DNA of 64,000 bases from the NCBI RefSeq assembly GCF_002954225.1, contig NZ_PPTH01000018.1, positions 372,001 to 436,000 on the forward strand, in the 5' to 3' direction. This stretch comes from Arthrobacter ruber. GTDB taxonomy: Bacteria > Actinomycetota > Actinomycetes > Actinomycetales > Micrococcaceae. The stretch's first letter is position 1. Each line of letters begins with the position of its first letter. A program made the translations under genes and the position numbers. Below the pieces are notes generated by a model. It was not told the DNA's origin. It worked only from the letters and a program-made list of their open reading frames with translations, and made no database searches. Below, piece by piece: positions 50,367 to 61,465 of this stretch.

Positions 50367-52970
50367 CTAGACGGGGACGGCGGCCTTCTCCTCCTCGTCG
50401 CGCCCGTCGCGCCCGCCGTGACCGGCGCCGTCCCCGGTCCCCCCGCCCTCGCCGCGGAGCAGCTTGGCCCCTTCGACGTCGACGTCCGGCAGGATCCGCT
50501 CCAGCCAGGCAGGCAGCCACCAGGCACGCCTGCCCAGCAGGTACATGGCCGCCGGGACCAGCGTCATGCGCACCACGAAGGCATCGAGCAGCACGCCGAA
50601 CGCGAGCCCGAAACCGATCGGCCGCACCATGGCCAGGTGCGAGAACACGAAGCCGGCGAACACGGAGACCATGATGATCGCCGCGGCCGTGACCACCCGC
50701 GCACCATGGCTGAAGCCGATCCGGACCGCAGCCTTCGGGTCGTCGCCGTGGACGTACGCCTCCCGCATGCCGGAGACCAGGAACATCTGGTAGTCCATGG
50801 CCAGGCCGAACAGCACACCGATCAGGATGATCGGCAGGAAACTCAGGATGGGCCCGGGATTGGTCACCCCGAAGATTCCGCCCAGCCAGCCCCACTGGTA
50901 GATCGCGACCGTCGCGCCGAAGCTGGCCAGCAGCGACAGCAGGAACCCTGCCGTCGCGATGACAGGCACCAGGATGGAGCGGAAGACCAGCAGGAGCAGG
51001 ATCAGGGACAGCCCGACCACGATCCCGAGATACAGCGGCAGCGCCTCCATGAGCTTGGCGGAGACGTCGATGTTCGCCGCTGTCTGCCCGGTCACGGCGA
51101 TCGGGACGCCCGTCTGCTCCTCGATCTCACCCGTCGCGGCGCGGAGGTCCCGGACGAGGTTCTCCGTGGTCTCGCTCGCCGGGCCCTCCTCCGGGATGAC
51201 CTGGAAGATGGCCGTGCGGCCGTCCTCGCTCACGGTCGCGGGCACCGAGGCGGCGACGTCCGGCACCTCGCGCAGGAGGTCGTTGACGTCCAGCCGCAGC
51301 GCGGTGAGCTCGGCCTCGTCGGAGGTCTCGGGCAGGGATCCGACGACGATCAGCGGCCCGTTGGTGCCGGCGCCGAACTTCTCACCGATGGCACTGTAGG
51401 CCTGGAACGCCGTCGAGTCGGCCGGCTCGGTGCCGCCGTCGGGCAGGCCCACGCGCAGTTGCGCCGCGGGGATGGCGATGACCCCGAGCAGGACCACGCC
51501 GGCAAGGACCGTCAGCACGGGCTTCCGGGTGACGAGGCCACCCCAGCCGGCGCCGGCCGCCGCGCGGGCGTCGGCCAGGGACGCGCCCGTCTCCGTGTCG
51601 ATGGGAGCGGCGGCCGAGTGCTTGGGGCCGTGGGCCTTCGCCCAGCGGCGCTTCGAGATGATGCGGGGCCCCATGAGGGCGAGCAGGGCGGGCGTGAGGG
51701 TCAGTGCCACGAGCACGGACACCGCGACGGTACCGGCCGCGGACAGGCCCATGACGGTCAGGAACGGCAGCCCGGGCACCGCCAGTGCCGCCAGCGCCAC
51801 GATCACCGTGATGCCGGCGAAGAGGACGGCGTTGCCCGCAGTGCCGGTGGCCCGGGCGATCGACTCCTGCATCCCCATGCCACGGAGTAGTTGAGTGCGG
51901 TGCCGGTTCACGATGAACAGCGAGTAGTCGATGCCCACGGCGAGGCCGAGCATCAGGGCGAGGACCGGCGAGATGCTGTTCATCTCGATCAGGCCGGACA
52001 GCGCGAAGGTGAGGCCCACGCCCACGCCGACGCCGATGATCGCCATGAGCAGCGGCAGCCCGGCAGCGACGAGGGTGCCGAGCATGAGGATGAGCACGAT
52101 GGCGGCGACGGCCAGGCCGATCGCCTCGGTGGCGCCGACGATGCCGGAGACGTCCTCGACGATCTCCTTGCTGTAGTCGACCGTCACGCCGGAGGACTCG
52201 GCACCCGCGGCCTCCTCCTGCACGGCCTCGCGCAGTTCCGGCGACACCCCGTTGATCTGCTGCTCGAACTGGACGCTGGCCACCGCGGTGGTGCCGTCCT
52301 CGGACACCAGGCGTACACCGGAGCCGGCATCGAGCTGCCGCTCGGCGAGGTCGAGTTCGGTGCTGCCGGATTCGAACTGCTCACGCCCTGCCTCGAGCTG
52401 GGTCCTGCTGGCATCGAGCTGCGCCTGGCCCTGCGCGAGCTGCTGCTCCGTGGCCGCGGCCTGTGCCGGCGGGAGCTGCGAGCGGGCCTGCTCGAACTGC
52501 GCGCGCTGGGCGTCGAGCTGCGCCTGGCCCTGCTCGAGCTGCGCCTCGCCGGCGGTCAGCTGCTGCTCGCTCGCTGCGAGCTGGTCGCGGCCCGCTTCCA
52601 GCTCGGAGGTGCCGGACGCCACCTGGTCCGCGACGGCGAAGGGATCGACGACACCGCGCACGCCGTCGAGCTCGGCGATCGCTGCGAGCGCCGACTCGAC
52701 GCCCTCGCGCTGGTCCGCCGAGAAGGCGGCGCCGTCCTCGGTGGTGAAGACCACCGTGCCCGTCCCGCCGACGGCTTCCGGCAGTTCCTGCCGCAGCCGG
52801 TCGGAGATGCGCTGGGACTCGGTGCCCGGGATGGTGAAGTTGTTCGTCAGCGTGCCGGAGAACGCCACGGCGGCAGCGCCCACGGCGAGCATGATCGCAA
52901 GCCACGCGGAGACCACCCACCAGCGCCGTCGAAACGCGAACGAGCCGAGACGGTAGAGCAGAAAAGCCAT
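50367..52970 (-). CDS. MMPL-family RND-type transporter
   Basis: 867 residues with twelve helices in the MMPL layout. After the first helix a large external loop contains an unusual Gln/Ala-rich coiled coil (about 120-210: repeats such as QLEQGQAQLDAQRAQFEQAR). The proton-relay helices hold LALMLGLAVGIDYSLFIVNR and, in the second half, FLPIILIGVLFGLAMDYQMF; both central Asp residues are present. Such pumps export lipids or drugs. It lies 32 bp downstream of the TetR gene on the same strand, so export is probably under that repressor. Confidence 0.92.
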   Translation of the reverse strand: MAFLLYRLGSFAFRRRWWVVSAWLAIMLAVGAAAVAFSGTLTNNFTIPGTESQRISDRLRQELPEAVGGTGTVVFTTEDGAAFSADQREGVESALAAIAELDGVRGVVDPFAVADQVASGTSELEAGRDQLAASEQQLTAGEAQLEQGQAQLDAQRAQFEQARSQLPPAQAAATEQQLAQGQAQLDASRTQLEAGREQFESGSTELDLAERQLDAGSGVRLVSEDGTTAVASVQFEQQINGVSPELREAVQEEAAGAESSGVTVDYSKEIVEDVSGIVGATEAIGLAVAAIVLILMLGTLVAAGLPLLMAIIGVGVGVGLTFALSGLIEMNSISPVLALMLGLAVGIDYSLFIVNRHRTQLLRGMGMQESIARATGTAGNAVLFAGITVIVALAALAVPGLPFLTVMGLSAAGTVAVSVLVALTLTPALLALMGPRIISKRRWAKAHGPKHSAAAPIDTETGASLADARAAAGAGWGGLVTRKPVLTVLAGVVLLGVIAIPAAQLRVGLPDGGTEPADSTAFQAYSAIGEKFGAGTNGPLIVVGSLPETSDEAELTALRLDVNDLLREVPDVAASVPATVSEDGRTAIFQVIPEEGPASETTENLVRDLRAATGEIEEQTGVPIAVTGQTAANIDVSAKLMEALPLYLGIVVGLSLILLLLVFRSILVPVIATAGFLLSLLASFGATVAIYQWGWLGGIFGVTNPGPILSFLPIILIGVLFGLAMDYQMFLVSGMREAYVHGDDPKAAVRIGFSHGARVVTAAAIIMVSVFAGFVFSHLAMVRPIGFGLAFGVLLDAFVVRMTLVPAAMYLLGRRAWWLPAWLERILPDVDVEGAKLLRGEGGGTGDGAGHGGRDGRDEEEKAAVPV

Positions 52971-53002
52971 CGAAGAGTCCTAGCGGGAAGGGGTGGAGGG
53001 GT

Positions 53003-53647
53003 TCAGGCTGCAGGCGCGACAGGGCTGTCGGAGAATCCGTCGCGCAGCATGGTCAGGGCCGAGAGGATCCGCCCCTCGAGCTGCTGCCCCGAGTCCTCGG
53101 CGGACTCGGGGGTGTTCGCGGCCCAGTCGCGCATGGCCGCCTTGGTGCAGGACAGCACACTGCCGACCAGCGCCGTGAGGTACAGGCTGGAGGCGCCCGC
53201 ACCGAGGCGCGCGCGCAGCCCGTCGGCGATCCGGGTCTCGGCACGCTCCCACGAGTGCAGCTGCGCGCGCAGGAGGTCCGGGTTGGTGCTGGCCATGCGG
53301 AAGAGCTCGCCGTGCTGGGACAGCCCTTCCATGCGGGTGGTCTCGGTGAACGCACGGATGATGGAGTCGAACAGGGGTTCGTCCTCCGGCATCCGACCGA
53401 AGACCTCGAGGGCGAGGTCGAGGAAGCCGTCCGTGCGCACGGTCAGGGCGTCCTCGGCGCTGTGGAAGTAGTTGAAGAACGTGCGGCGGGAGACGCCGGC
53501 CCGTTCGGCGATCTGGTCCACGGTGAACGACCCCGGCCCCACGGACAGGGCGAGGTCGAAGGCCGCGTCCACGATGGCGCGCCGCGTGTCGATCTTGTTC
53601 TGCTCGCGGCGGCCCAGCGGCTCGGCGTTGTCGGTCGTTTCCAGCAC
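53003..53647 (-). CDS. TetR-family repressor of the mmpL operon
   Basis: 214 residues from GTG at 53647. The HTH is DTRRAIVDAAFDLALSVGPG, FTVDQIAERAGVSRRTFFNY, F. The C-terminal ligand domain is unassigned. The promoter reads -35 TTGCAC, 18 bp, -10 TAGGCT, with the GTG only 6 nt after the -10, so the message is probably leaderless. The -35 is one arm of a palindrome, the likely operator. Co-transcribed with mmpL. Confidence 0.92.
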   Translation of the reverse strand: MLETTDNAEPLGRREQNKIDTRRAIVDAAFDLALSVGPGSFTVDQIAERAGVSRRTFFNYFHSAEDALTVRTDGFLDLALEVFGRMPEDEPLFDSIIRAFTETTRMEGLSQHGELFRMASTNPDLLRAQLHSWERAETRIADGLRARLGAGASSLYLTALVGSVLSCTKAAMRDWAANTPESAEDSGQQLEGRILSALTMLRDGFSDSPVAPAA

Positions 53648-53653
53648 GGTCCC

Positions 53654-53683
53654 AGCCTAGGCAGAATCTTGCACACCGTGCAA
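53654..53683 (-). promoter_or_regulatory. tetR-mmpL promoter and operator
   Basis: Perfect palindrome TTGCAC-ACC-GTGCAA (53669-53683). On the minus strand its first arm is the -35 TTGCAC (53678-53683), 18 bp from the -10 TAGGCT (53654-53659). Confidence 0.65.
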
Positions 53684-53771
53684 CAAAGCGTCGGTCCAGG
53701 CCCCCTCCCCATGCGCCGCCGGTGCGGCGTACTCTTGCCGGGGCACGCTCCCCTCTCCGAAAGGCGACCCC

Positions 53772-54746
<975 letters not shown>

Positions 54747-54893
54747 CGGAGCGGCACGGGCGCCGCGACCGCTGTCCTCCCGCTCCTCCGGTGGTGCCGC
54801 CCGTGGCGGTTCCTCGCGGACCCGCTCGTCACGGCGGTCCGTGACACGCTCAGGCTGCAGCAGCACGGGATCACCGGGTGGGGTGCCGTCCTG

Positions 54894-55640
54894 TCAGTCC
54901 TTGCTCCGCCGCCGCATCGGGAAGCTGCCCGTGGTCGCCAGTTCGTCGGCGACCACCAGGAGCTTCAGGTTCATCCTGGTGGACACCTGCACCAGCATGA
55001 TGAAGGCCTGACTGGCCGTGATGCCGTACCGCTCCATGAGGATGCCCTTGGCCTGACCGATCAGGTCCCGGGTCGCCACGGCATCCTTGAACTGGTGGAG
55101 CTTCTGCGCATCGGCGAAGGCGACGGCGGCGTGGCTCGCGATCAGCCAGCCCACGTAGTCGGACTCCTCGGTGAACGCATGGGCGGAGCGCCCCACCAGG
55201 TTCAGCGCCCCGAGGTTGTCCCCCTCGACGAAGAGCTGGAAGCACAGCATGCTGCCGGCGCCGGCCGCCGCGGCTCCTGCCGAGAACCTGGGCCATCGGC
55301 TCTCGGCGCGCATGTCCGGCACGGAGACCGTCTGTTCGTCGTAGACCGCGCTCATGCACGGGCCTTCCCTCGTGCGCTCCTGGAGCTGGTCGAGGGTCCG
55401 TGCGAGCTCTCCCGAGGGCGCCCGGGACTGCACCCTGTGGCGTCCCGCCACCAGGGTGATCGAAGCCTCGTCGGCGCCCGGCACCAGGGTGACCGCGGTG
55501 CGCACCAGCTGCTCGAGGACAGCGTCCTCGGAGGTCTCCCGCTGCAGGGATCGGGCGAGGTCGCTCAGTCGGCCCGCGATGTCGTCCTGCGGTATGACCC
55601 AGTTGTCGTCGTGCAGGTCGTGCCCGTCCTCCATGGCCAT
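54894..55640 (-). CDS. GAF-ANTAR RNA-binding antiterminator protein
   Basis: 248 residues. The GAF domain (about 35-165) includes LVPGADEASITLV, REGPCMSAVYDEQTVSVPDM, GAGSMLCFQLFVEGDNLGAL. The ANTAR domain (about 180-240) includes ATRDLIGQAKGILMERYGIT, ASQAFIMLVQVSTRMNLKLL. ANTAR proteins bind paired hairpins in nascent RNA and prevent termination. In Arthrobacter many orphan GAF-ANTAR genes exist. No kinase partner is near; the ligand is unknown. Confidence 0.92.
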   Translation of the reverse strand: MAMEDGHDLHDDNWVIPQDDIAGRLSDLARSLQRETSEDAVLEQLVRTAVTLVPGADEASITLVAGRHRVQSRAPSGELARTLDQLQERTREGPCMSAVYDEQTVSVPDMRAESRWPRFSAGAAAAGAGSMLCFQLFVEGDNLGALNLVGRSAHAFTEESDYVGWLIASHAAVAFADAQKLHQFKDAVATRDLIGQAKGILMERYGITASQAFIMLVQVSTRMNLKLLVVADELATTGSFPMRRRSKD

Positions 55641-55755
55641 GACGGCCCTCCTGCTTCACGCCGCGACGCGCCCGGGGCGGTCGGACGCCCGGTCTGTCAG
55701 AGACCGCAACCGTACCAGCGACTCCCGTCCAGCACCTAAGGTTCACTGGGGGCTG

Positions 55756-55770
55756 TACTATCGGAGGATG
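55756..55770 (+). promoter_or_regulatory. Likely leaderless promoter -10 of the CDF operon
   Basis: TACTAT (55756-55761) lies 6 nt before the ATG at 55768. GGAGG touches the ATG with no spacer and so cannot serve as a normal ribosome site. Confidence 0.5.
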
Positions 55771-56682
55771 GGTTCGCATCACCACGTACCACCAGGGACG
55801 GCGGGCCGTGGCCCCCTGGCCACTGCCCTCGCCATCACGCTCGCCGTCTTCGTGCTCCAGATCGTAGGGGCGTGGTGGACCGGCAGCCTCGCGCTGCTCT
55901 TCGACTCCGTTCATGTCCTGACCGATGCGGCCGGTCTCGCCATGGCCCTGGGCGCGGCCACGCTCTCGGTCCGTCCCGCGACCCCCAGGCGGTCCTGGGG
56001 GTTCCGGCGTGCCGAGGTGATCGCCGCCCTGCTGCAGGCAGCGTTCCTGCTGGCCGTCGGGGCCTACGTGCTGATCGAGGGTGTGCGGCGGCTGGTCACG
56101 CCGGAGGACGTCGCCGCTCCGGGGATGATCGTGTTCGGGGCCGTCGGCCTGGTCGGCAACCTCGCCGCTCTCGCGGTCCTGTCCCGGCACCGCTCGGCCG
56201 GCTTCAACCTGCGGGCCGCTTTCCTCGAGGTGCTCAACGACGCCCTGGGCTCCGTGGCCGTCATCGTCGCGGCCGTCGTCATCACGCTGACGGGCTGGAT
56301 GCGGGCCGATGCCGTCGTGGCCATCCTGATCGGCGCCCTGATCGTCCCTCGGACCGTGAAGCTGCTGCGCGAGACCATCGATGTCCTGCTGGAGTCCACC
56401 CCGGCCGGTATCGACCTCGAGGAGGTGCGCGCGCACATCGCACGCCTGCCGCAGGTGCGGGACGTCCACGACCTGCACATCACGCAGATCGCCACCGGCC
56501 TGCCCGTGCTGACGGCGCACATCGTGGTGGACGACGCCTGCTACCGCGACGGATCGGCGCACGCCGTCCTCGACCAGCTCCAGGAGTGCGTGATGGGGCA
56601 CTTCGAGGTCAGCATCGACCACTGCACCTTCCAGATCGAGCCCCTTGCCCATGTCCCGCACGAGACGGAGCTGAGCCACTGA
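55768..56682 (+). CDS. CDF-family metal cation exporter
   Basis: 304 residues. Six helices are visible, with metal-site pairs in SLALLFDSVHVLTDAAGLAM (D-x3-H... D) and LEVLNDALGSVAVIVAAVVI. A cytosolic C-terminal domain (about 205-304: RAHIARLPQVRDVHDLHITQ) follows. The His-x3-Asp pattern in the helices is typical of Zn/Cd CzcD-like members. It exports divalent metals against protons. Its stop shares a base with the start of the ArsR-type sensor gene (TGATG). Confidence 0.92.
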   Translation: MGSHHHVPPGTAGRGPLATALAITLAVFVLQIVGAWWTGSLALLFDSVHVLTDAAGLAMALGAATLSVRPATPRRSWGFRRAEVIAALLQAAFLLAVGAYVLIEGVRRLVTPEDVAAPGMIVFGAVGLVGNLAALAVLSRHRSAGFNLRAAFLEVLNDALGSVAVIVAAVVITLTGWMRADAVVAILIGALIVPRTVKLLRETIDVLLESTPAGIDLEEVRAHIARLPQVRDVHDLHITQIATGLPVLTAHIVVDDACYRDGSAHAVLDQLQECVMGHFEVSIDHCTFQIEPLAHVPHETELSH

Positions 56683-57068
56683 TGCTGCAGACCCTGACCT
56701 CCACCCCGGTGCTGCAGCGGGTGGGTACCGCGCTCTCCGATCCGACGCGCGTGCGCATCCTGGTGGCGCTGCGGGACGCGCCGGCCTATCCGAGCGAGCT
56801 CGCCGGGATGCTCGGGGTCAGCCGCCAGAGCCTGTCCAACCACCTCGCGTGCCTGCGCGGGTGCGGCCTCGTGGTGTCGGTCGCGGAGGGCCGGCGCTCC
56901 CGCTACGAGCTCGTCGACCCCAAGCTCGGCCACGCGCTGACCGACCTCCTGGGGATCGTGCTCGCGGTGGACCCCGACCACGACGGCTCCGCCGGGCACG
57001 ATCACCGCACGTACGCGAAGGAGCCGGCGCACCCTGCGCCGGCCCCTTCGACCGCGCCGGCGCCCTAG
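56682..57068 (+). CDS. ArsR/SmtB metal sensor, CmtR-like
   Basis: 128 residues with an ArsR winged helix: ALSDPTRVRILVALRDAP, YPSELAGMLGVSRQSLSNHL, ACLRGCGLVVSVAEGRRSRY. The recognition-helix region contains Cys-x3-Cys (CLRGC), which in CmtR binds Cd/Pb. The His-rich tail (DPDHDGSAGHDHRTY) may add ligands. Overlapping the CDF gene, it probably represses that operon until metal is present. Its stop shares CTAG with the convergent DUF779 gene. Confidence 0.9.
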   Translation: MLQTLTSTPVLQRVGTALSDPTRVRILVALRDAPAYPSELAGMLGVSRQSLSNHLACLRGCGLVVSVAEGRRSRYELVDPKLGHALTDLLGIVLAVDPDHDGSAGHDHRTYAKEPAHPAPAPSTAPAP

Positions 57069-57508
57069 CCCTCCGGCTGCCCCATGAGGCGTGAGCGGAT
57101 CAGGAACCTCTTCCCCTCCGGGGCCTCGACCGAGAAGCCGCTCCCCCTGCCCGGGACGACGTCGACCGTGAGGTGCGTGTGGCGCCAGTACTCGAACTGC
57201 TCCCGCGACATCCAGAACTCGATGAGTCGCGGCCCGTCATCGGCCGTCCCCGGCTGGGCGACCGCGCCGGGGCCTCCAGCACCGGACGAGATGTCGAGGA
57301 CTCCCAGCAGCACGTCCGCCTCGGCGGTGAGGAACTCGCCCGCCGGGTAGCACATCGGTGACGAGCCGTCACAGCAGCCGCCGGACTGGTGGAACATCAG
57401 CGGCCCATGGATCAGCCACAGCTTGTCCAGCAGTTCGACGGCGCTGTCGGTGAGCGCCACCCGGGAGAAGGTCTCCCCCTGGATGGTCACCGAGGCTTCG
57501 ACGGTCAT
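57065..57508 (-). CDS. DUF779 protein, aldehyde dehydrogenase partner
   Basis: 147 residues from ATG at 57508, after AGGAGG. FHQSGGCCDGSSPMCYPAGE, FWMSREQFEYWRHTHLTVDV and GSGFSVEAPEGKRFLIRSRL are the DUF779 signature; the GGCCDG cysteines may bind metal. Genes of this family almost always sit next to an aldehyde dehydrogenase, as here (8 bp downstream of it). Its job, possibly aiding the enzyme, is not proven. Confidence 0.92.
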   Translation of the reverse strand: MTVEASVTIQGETFSRVALTDSAVELLDKLWLIHGPLMFHQSGGCCDGSSPMCYPAGEFLTAEADVLLGVLDISSGAGGPGAVAQPGTADDGPRLIEFWMSREQFEYWRHTHLTVDVVPGRGSGFSVEAPEGKRFLIRSRLMGQPEG

Positions 57509-57516
57509 CGTGCCTC

Positions 57517-59040
<1,524 letters not shown>

Positions 59041-59222
59041 CGTGTGCAACTCCTTGAACTCCGTGGATGCAGGACGTCGTCGTCCCTGCTGGACAGCGTA
59101 GGAGGGCGAAGGTTGCATCGACGTTGCATGGTCCAGGGGTCGGGCAGGCAGGACTGCCGGGGCCGTTCCGATCCGCACCGGAGGGCCACGGACCGGCCCT
59201 GCGCCGTGCAGTCGCGGTTCAG

Positions 59223-61334
59223 CTACCCCTGGCCGCCGGCGGGCGCTGCGATCTCCTCTGTCGGCTGCACCGGCGAGGCGGGGACGGCCGGCACCGCCGG
59301 GCCTGCAGGCATCGCTGGTGCTGTGTCGACAGGAGCAGGTTCCGGCGTGGTCTCCGGGGTGGTCGGCGTCTCGGGGTCCTCGCAGGCGGGGTCCGCGGGA
59401 TCGGTCTCCCCGGGGGCGGGCTCCGTACCCGGCGCGGGCTCGACGGCGGCGTCGGCAGGCAACCCTGCCGGTGCAGACGCGGCATCCGCGACCCGTACGG
59501 GCTCGGCGCCGGGTGCGGGCTCCGTGCCCGGCTTCGCTGCAGCGCCGTCACCCGGTACGTCCGGCGTCGACCCGTCGGGCTCCGGCTCCGAAGGATCTGT
59601 GTCGCAGGAAGGCTTCGGGGCGGGGTCCGGAGTGGGGGCGGCCGGATCTGCGTCGACCGGCGGCGCGGACGGGGCCTCGCCTGAAGGAACGTCGGCTGGC
59701 GGCGCAGGCGGAGTCTGGCCGGGCGGGGTGTCGGCCGGTGTGGATCCGGGAGGCGTGGTCTCCTTCGCGGGCTCCGCCGGTGTCGAACCGGTCGTGCCGC
59801 CCATGGTGCCCGTGGTGCCGCCCGTCGTGCCGCCCGCCGTGGTGCCCTTCGTGGGGTCCGTCGGCGTCGAACCGGTGCCGCCCGTGGTGCCCTTCGTGGG
59901 GTCCGTCGGCGTCGAACCGGTGCCGCCCGTGGTGCCCTTCGTGGGGTCCGTCGGCGTCGAACCGGTGCCGCCCGTGGTGCCCTTCGTGGGGTCCGTCGGC
60001 GTCGAACCGGTGCCGCCCGTGGTGCCGCCCGTCGTGGTGCCCTTCGTGGGGTCCGTCGGCGTCGAGCCAGGGCTGCCGCCCGTGGTGCCGCCCGCCGTGG
60101 TGCCCTTCGTGGGGTCCGTCGGCGTCGAGCCAGGGCTGCCGCCCGTCGTCGTGCCACCCGTCGCGCCACCCGTCGCGCCACCGTTGGTGCTGCCCGTCGT
60201 GCCGGTCGTGCCACCCGTGATGCCCGCGTCCGGCGTCGTCGGCTTCTGCCGATCAGGCTGGACCGTCGCCGGGACCTTGGGCGTCTGCGGTGCGGCCGGT
60301 GTCTCCGGGACGTGGGGCCTCCCCACCGTATCGGGAACGGACGGACCATCACCGCGAGGCGATTCCTGGCCCGCTGCTCCCTCACGCGTCGCGGGCTCGT
60401 CGTCGTGCTCGTCCGCGGAGGCGTCGGCGCTTCCCGAGAACCCGGACGCCGAAGGGAGGTCGCCCCACGAAGGCGCCGGCAGGTCCGAACGGGTGGAGGA
60501 CTGCGCCCAGGAGGGGATGTCGGCGGCGGCGATACCGCCGGGGGTGAAGTCCTTCAGCTCGCCCTTGCGGGCTGTGTGCTGCGAGGGGACCAGCTTCCAT
60601 CGCAGGGGGTCGACGTGCTCGCCGTTGAGGATGGTCTCGAAGTGCAGGTGGCATCCGGTCGAGGATCCGGAGGTGCCGATCTCGGCGATCGCCTCTCCCC
60701 CGTTCACGGTGTCGCCCTGCGCCACCGAGATGCCCTGCAGGTGGTTGTAGCTCGTGATCAGGCCGTTGCCGTGGTCCACCTCCACACGGTTGCCGCCGCC
60801 CCACAGGTGCCAGCCCACGGCGCGGACGGTGCCGGCGTCGGCCGCGTACACCGGCGTGCCGCAGGGCGCGGAGTAGTCCTGGCCCGTATGGAACTCCCCG
60901 GCCTCCCCGGTGATGGGGCTTGTCCGCAGACCGAACGCGGAGGTGGGGACGAGACCCTCGAGCGGTGCGAAGAGTGCACCGACCTCCGGGCGCGCGGCCA
61001 TGCCTGCCGCCCTTCCGCCGTCGGCCGCGGCGTCACCCGACACCCTGGGCCCTGCGGGATCGAACGGGTCCAGCGCGTCGGACCGGTCCAGTGGCAGGAG
61101 CAGCGAGGAGCCGACGATCCCTGTGGGTCGTGCATCAGCCGACGCGAACGCTCCGGAGCCCCGCACGTCCTCGGGGACCGAGGCCGCGGCAGCTTCCCAC
61201 GATTGCGGGACGATGCCCTGAAAGCCGACGAAACACACGACCATCGCCAGGCTCGCGTTCCTCTTCGTGCGCGAGGTACGGGCACCCGGTCCTGGCACCC
61301 TTGTGCTGCCCCGGTGCTGTCCTGCCTGCGTCAC
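59223..61334 (-). CDS. Secreted M23 metallopeptidase with repeat-rich Pro/Thr/Gly tail
   Basis: 703 residues from GTG at 61334, directly after AAGGGG; the frame extends upstream only as a shadow of the regulator gene. A basic start and hydrophobic segment ([20 protein letters not shown]) indicate export. The LytM/M23 domain (about 125-250) has [20 protein letters not shown] with the zinc His and Asp, [20 protein letters not shown] and CHLHFE. These cut peptidoglycan cross-links, although some are inactive activators. After ~330 the protein is a long low-complexity tail holding six copies of (G)[12 protein letters not shown] and then Pro/Ala/Glu-rich sequence. Such tails span or bind the wall. 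It separates the aldehyde dehydrogenase genes from their likely regulator. Confidence 0.9.
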   Translation of the reverse strand: MTQAGQHRGSTRVPGPGARTSRTKRNASLAMVVCFVGFQGIVPQSWEAAAASVPEDVRGSGAFASADARPTGIVGSSLLLPLDRSDALDPFDPAGPRVSGDAAADGGRAAGMAARPEVGALFAPLEGLVPTSAFGLRTSPITGEAGEFHTGQDYSAPCGTPVYAADAGTVRAVGWHLWGGGNRVEVDHGNGLITSYNHLQGISVAQGDTVNGGEAIAEIGTSGSSTGCHLHFETILNGEHVDPLRWKLVPSQHTARKGELKDFTPGGIAAADIPSWAQSSTRSDLPAPSWGDLPSASGFSGSADASADEHDDEPATREGAAGQESPRGDGPSVPDTVGRPHVPETPAAPQTPKVPATVQPDRQKPTTPDAGITGGTTGTTGSTNGGATGGATGGTTTGGSPGSTPTDPTKGTTAGGTTGGSPGSTPTDPTKGTTTGGTTGGTGSTPTDPTKGTTGGTGSTPTDPTKGTTGGTGSTPTDPTKGTTGGTGSTPTDPTKGTTAGGTTGGTTGTMGGTTGSTPAEPAKETTPPGSTPADTPPGQTPPAPPADVPSGEAPSAPPVDADPAAPTPDPAPKPSCDTDPSEPEPDGSTPDVPGDGAAAKPGTEPAPGAEPVRVADAASAPAGLPADAAVEPAPGTEPAPGETDPADPACEDPETPTTPETTPEPAPVDTAPAMPAGPAVPAVPASPVQPTEEIAAPAGGQG
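59839..60018 (-). repeat. Four exact 45-bp tandem repeats in the M23 gene
   Basis: Copies at 59839-59883, 59884-59928, 59929-59973 and 59974-60018 each encode a 15-residue unit with core [12 protein letters not shown]. Two longer variants of the unit follow to about 60140. Exact identity suggests recent expansion. Confidence 0.9.
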
Positions 61335-61465
61335 GAGATTCCCCTTGTAGATCTGTCGCGGACGGTGCCGCTGGTCCGGCGGATGTCGCGCCGTCCCCGG
61401 TACCGAGGCACCACGGACAACGTTAGCCCGGTCACGGCACCTTTTCGACGGATCATTGCGATTCG
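61335..61465 (-). promoter_or_regulatory. Leader of the M23 gene
   Basis: 131 nt between the regulator stop and the peptidase start, with several G/C-rich inverted segments (for example GGTGCC and GGTACC around 61401-61413). M23 and NlpC genes in actinobacteria are often under c-di-AMP riboswitches, but the conserved core is not clearly recognised here. Confidence 0.3.

Noticed and set aside
59839-60140. CRISPR-like regular repeats
   Set aside because: Repeats are contiguous 45-bp units without spacers and are in frame with a secreted protein.
61335-61465. Confident c-di-AMP riboswitch call
   Set aside because: Gene context fits, but the conserved core sequence could not be recognised by eye.
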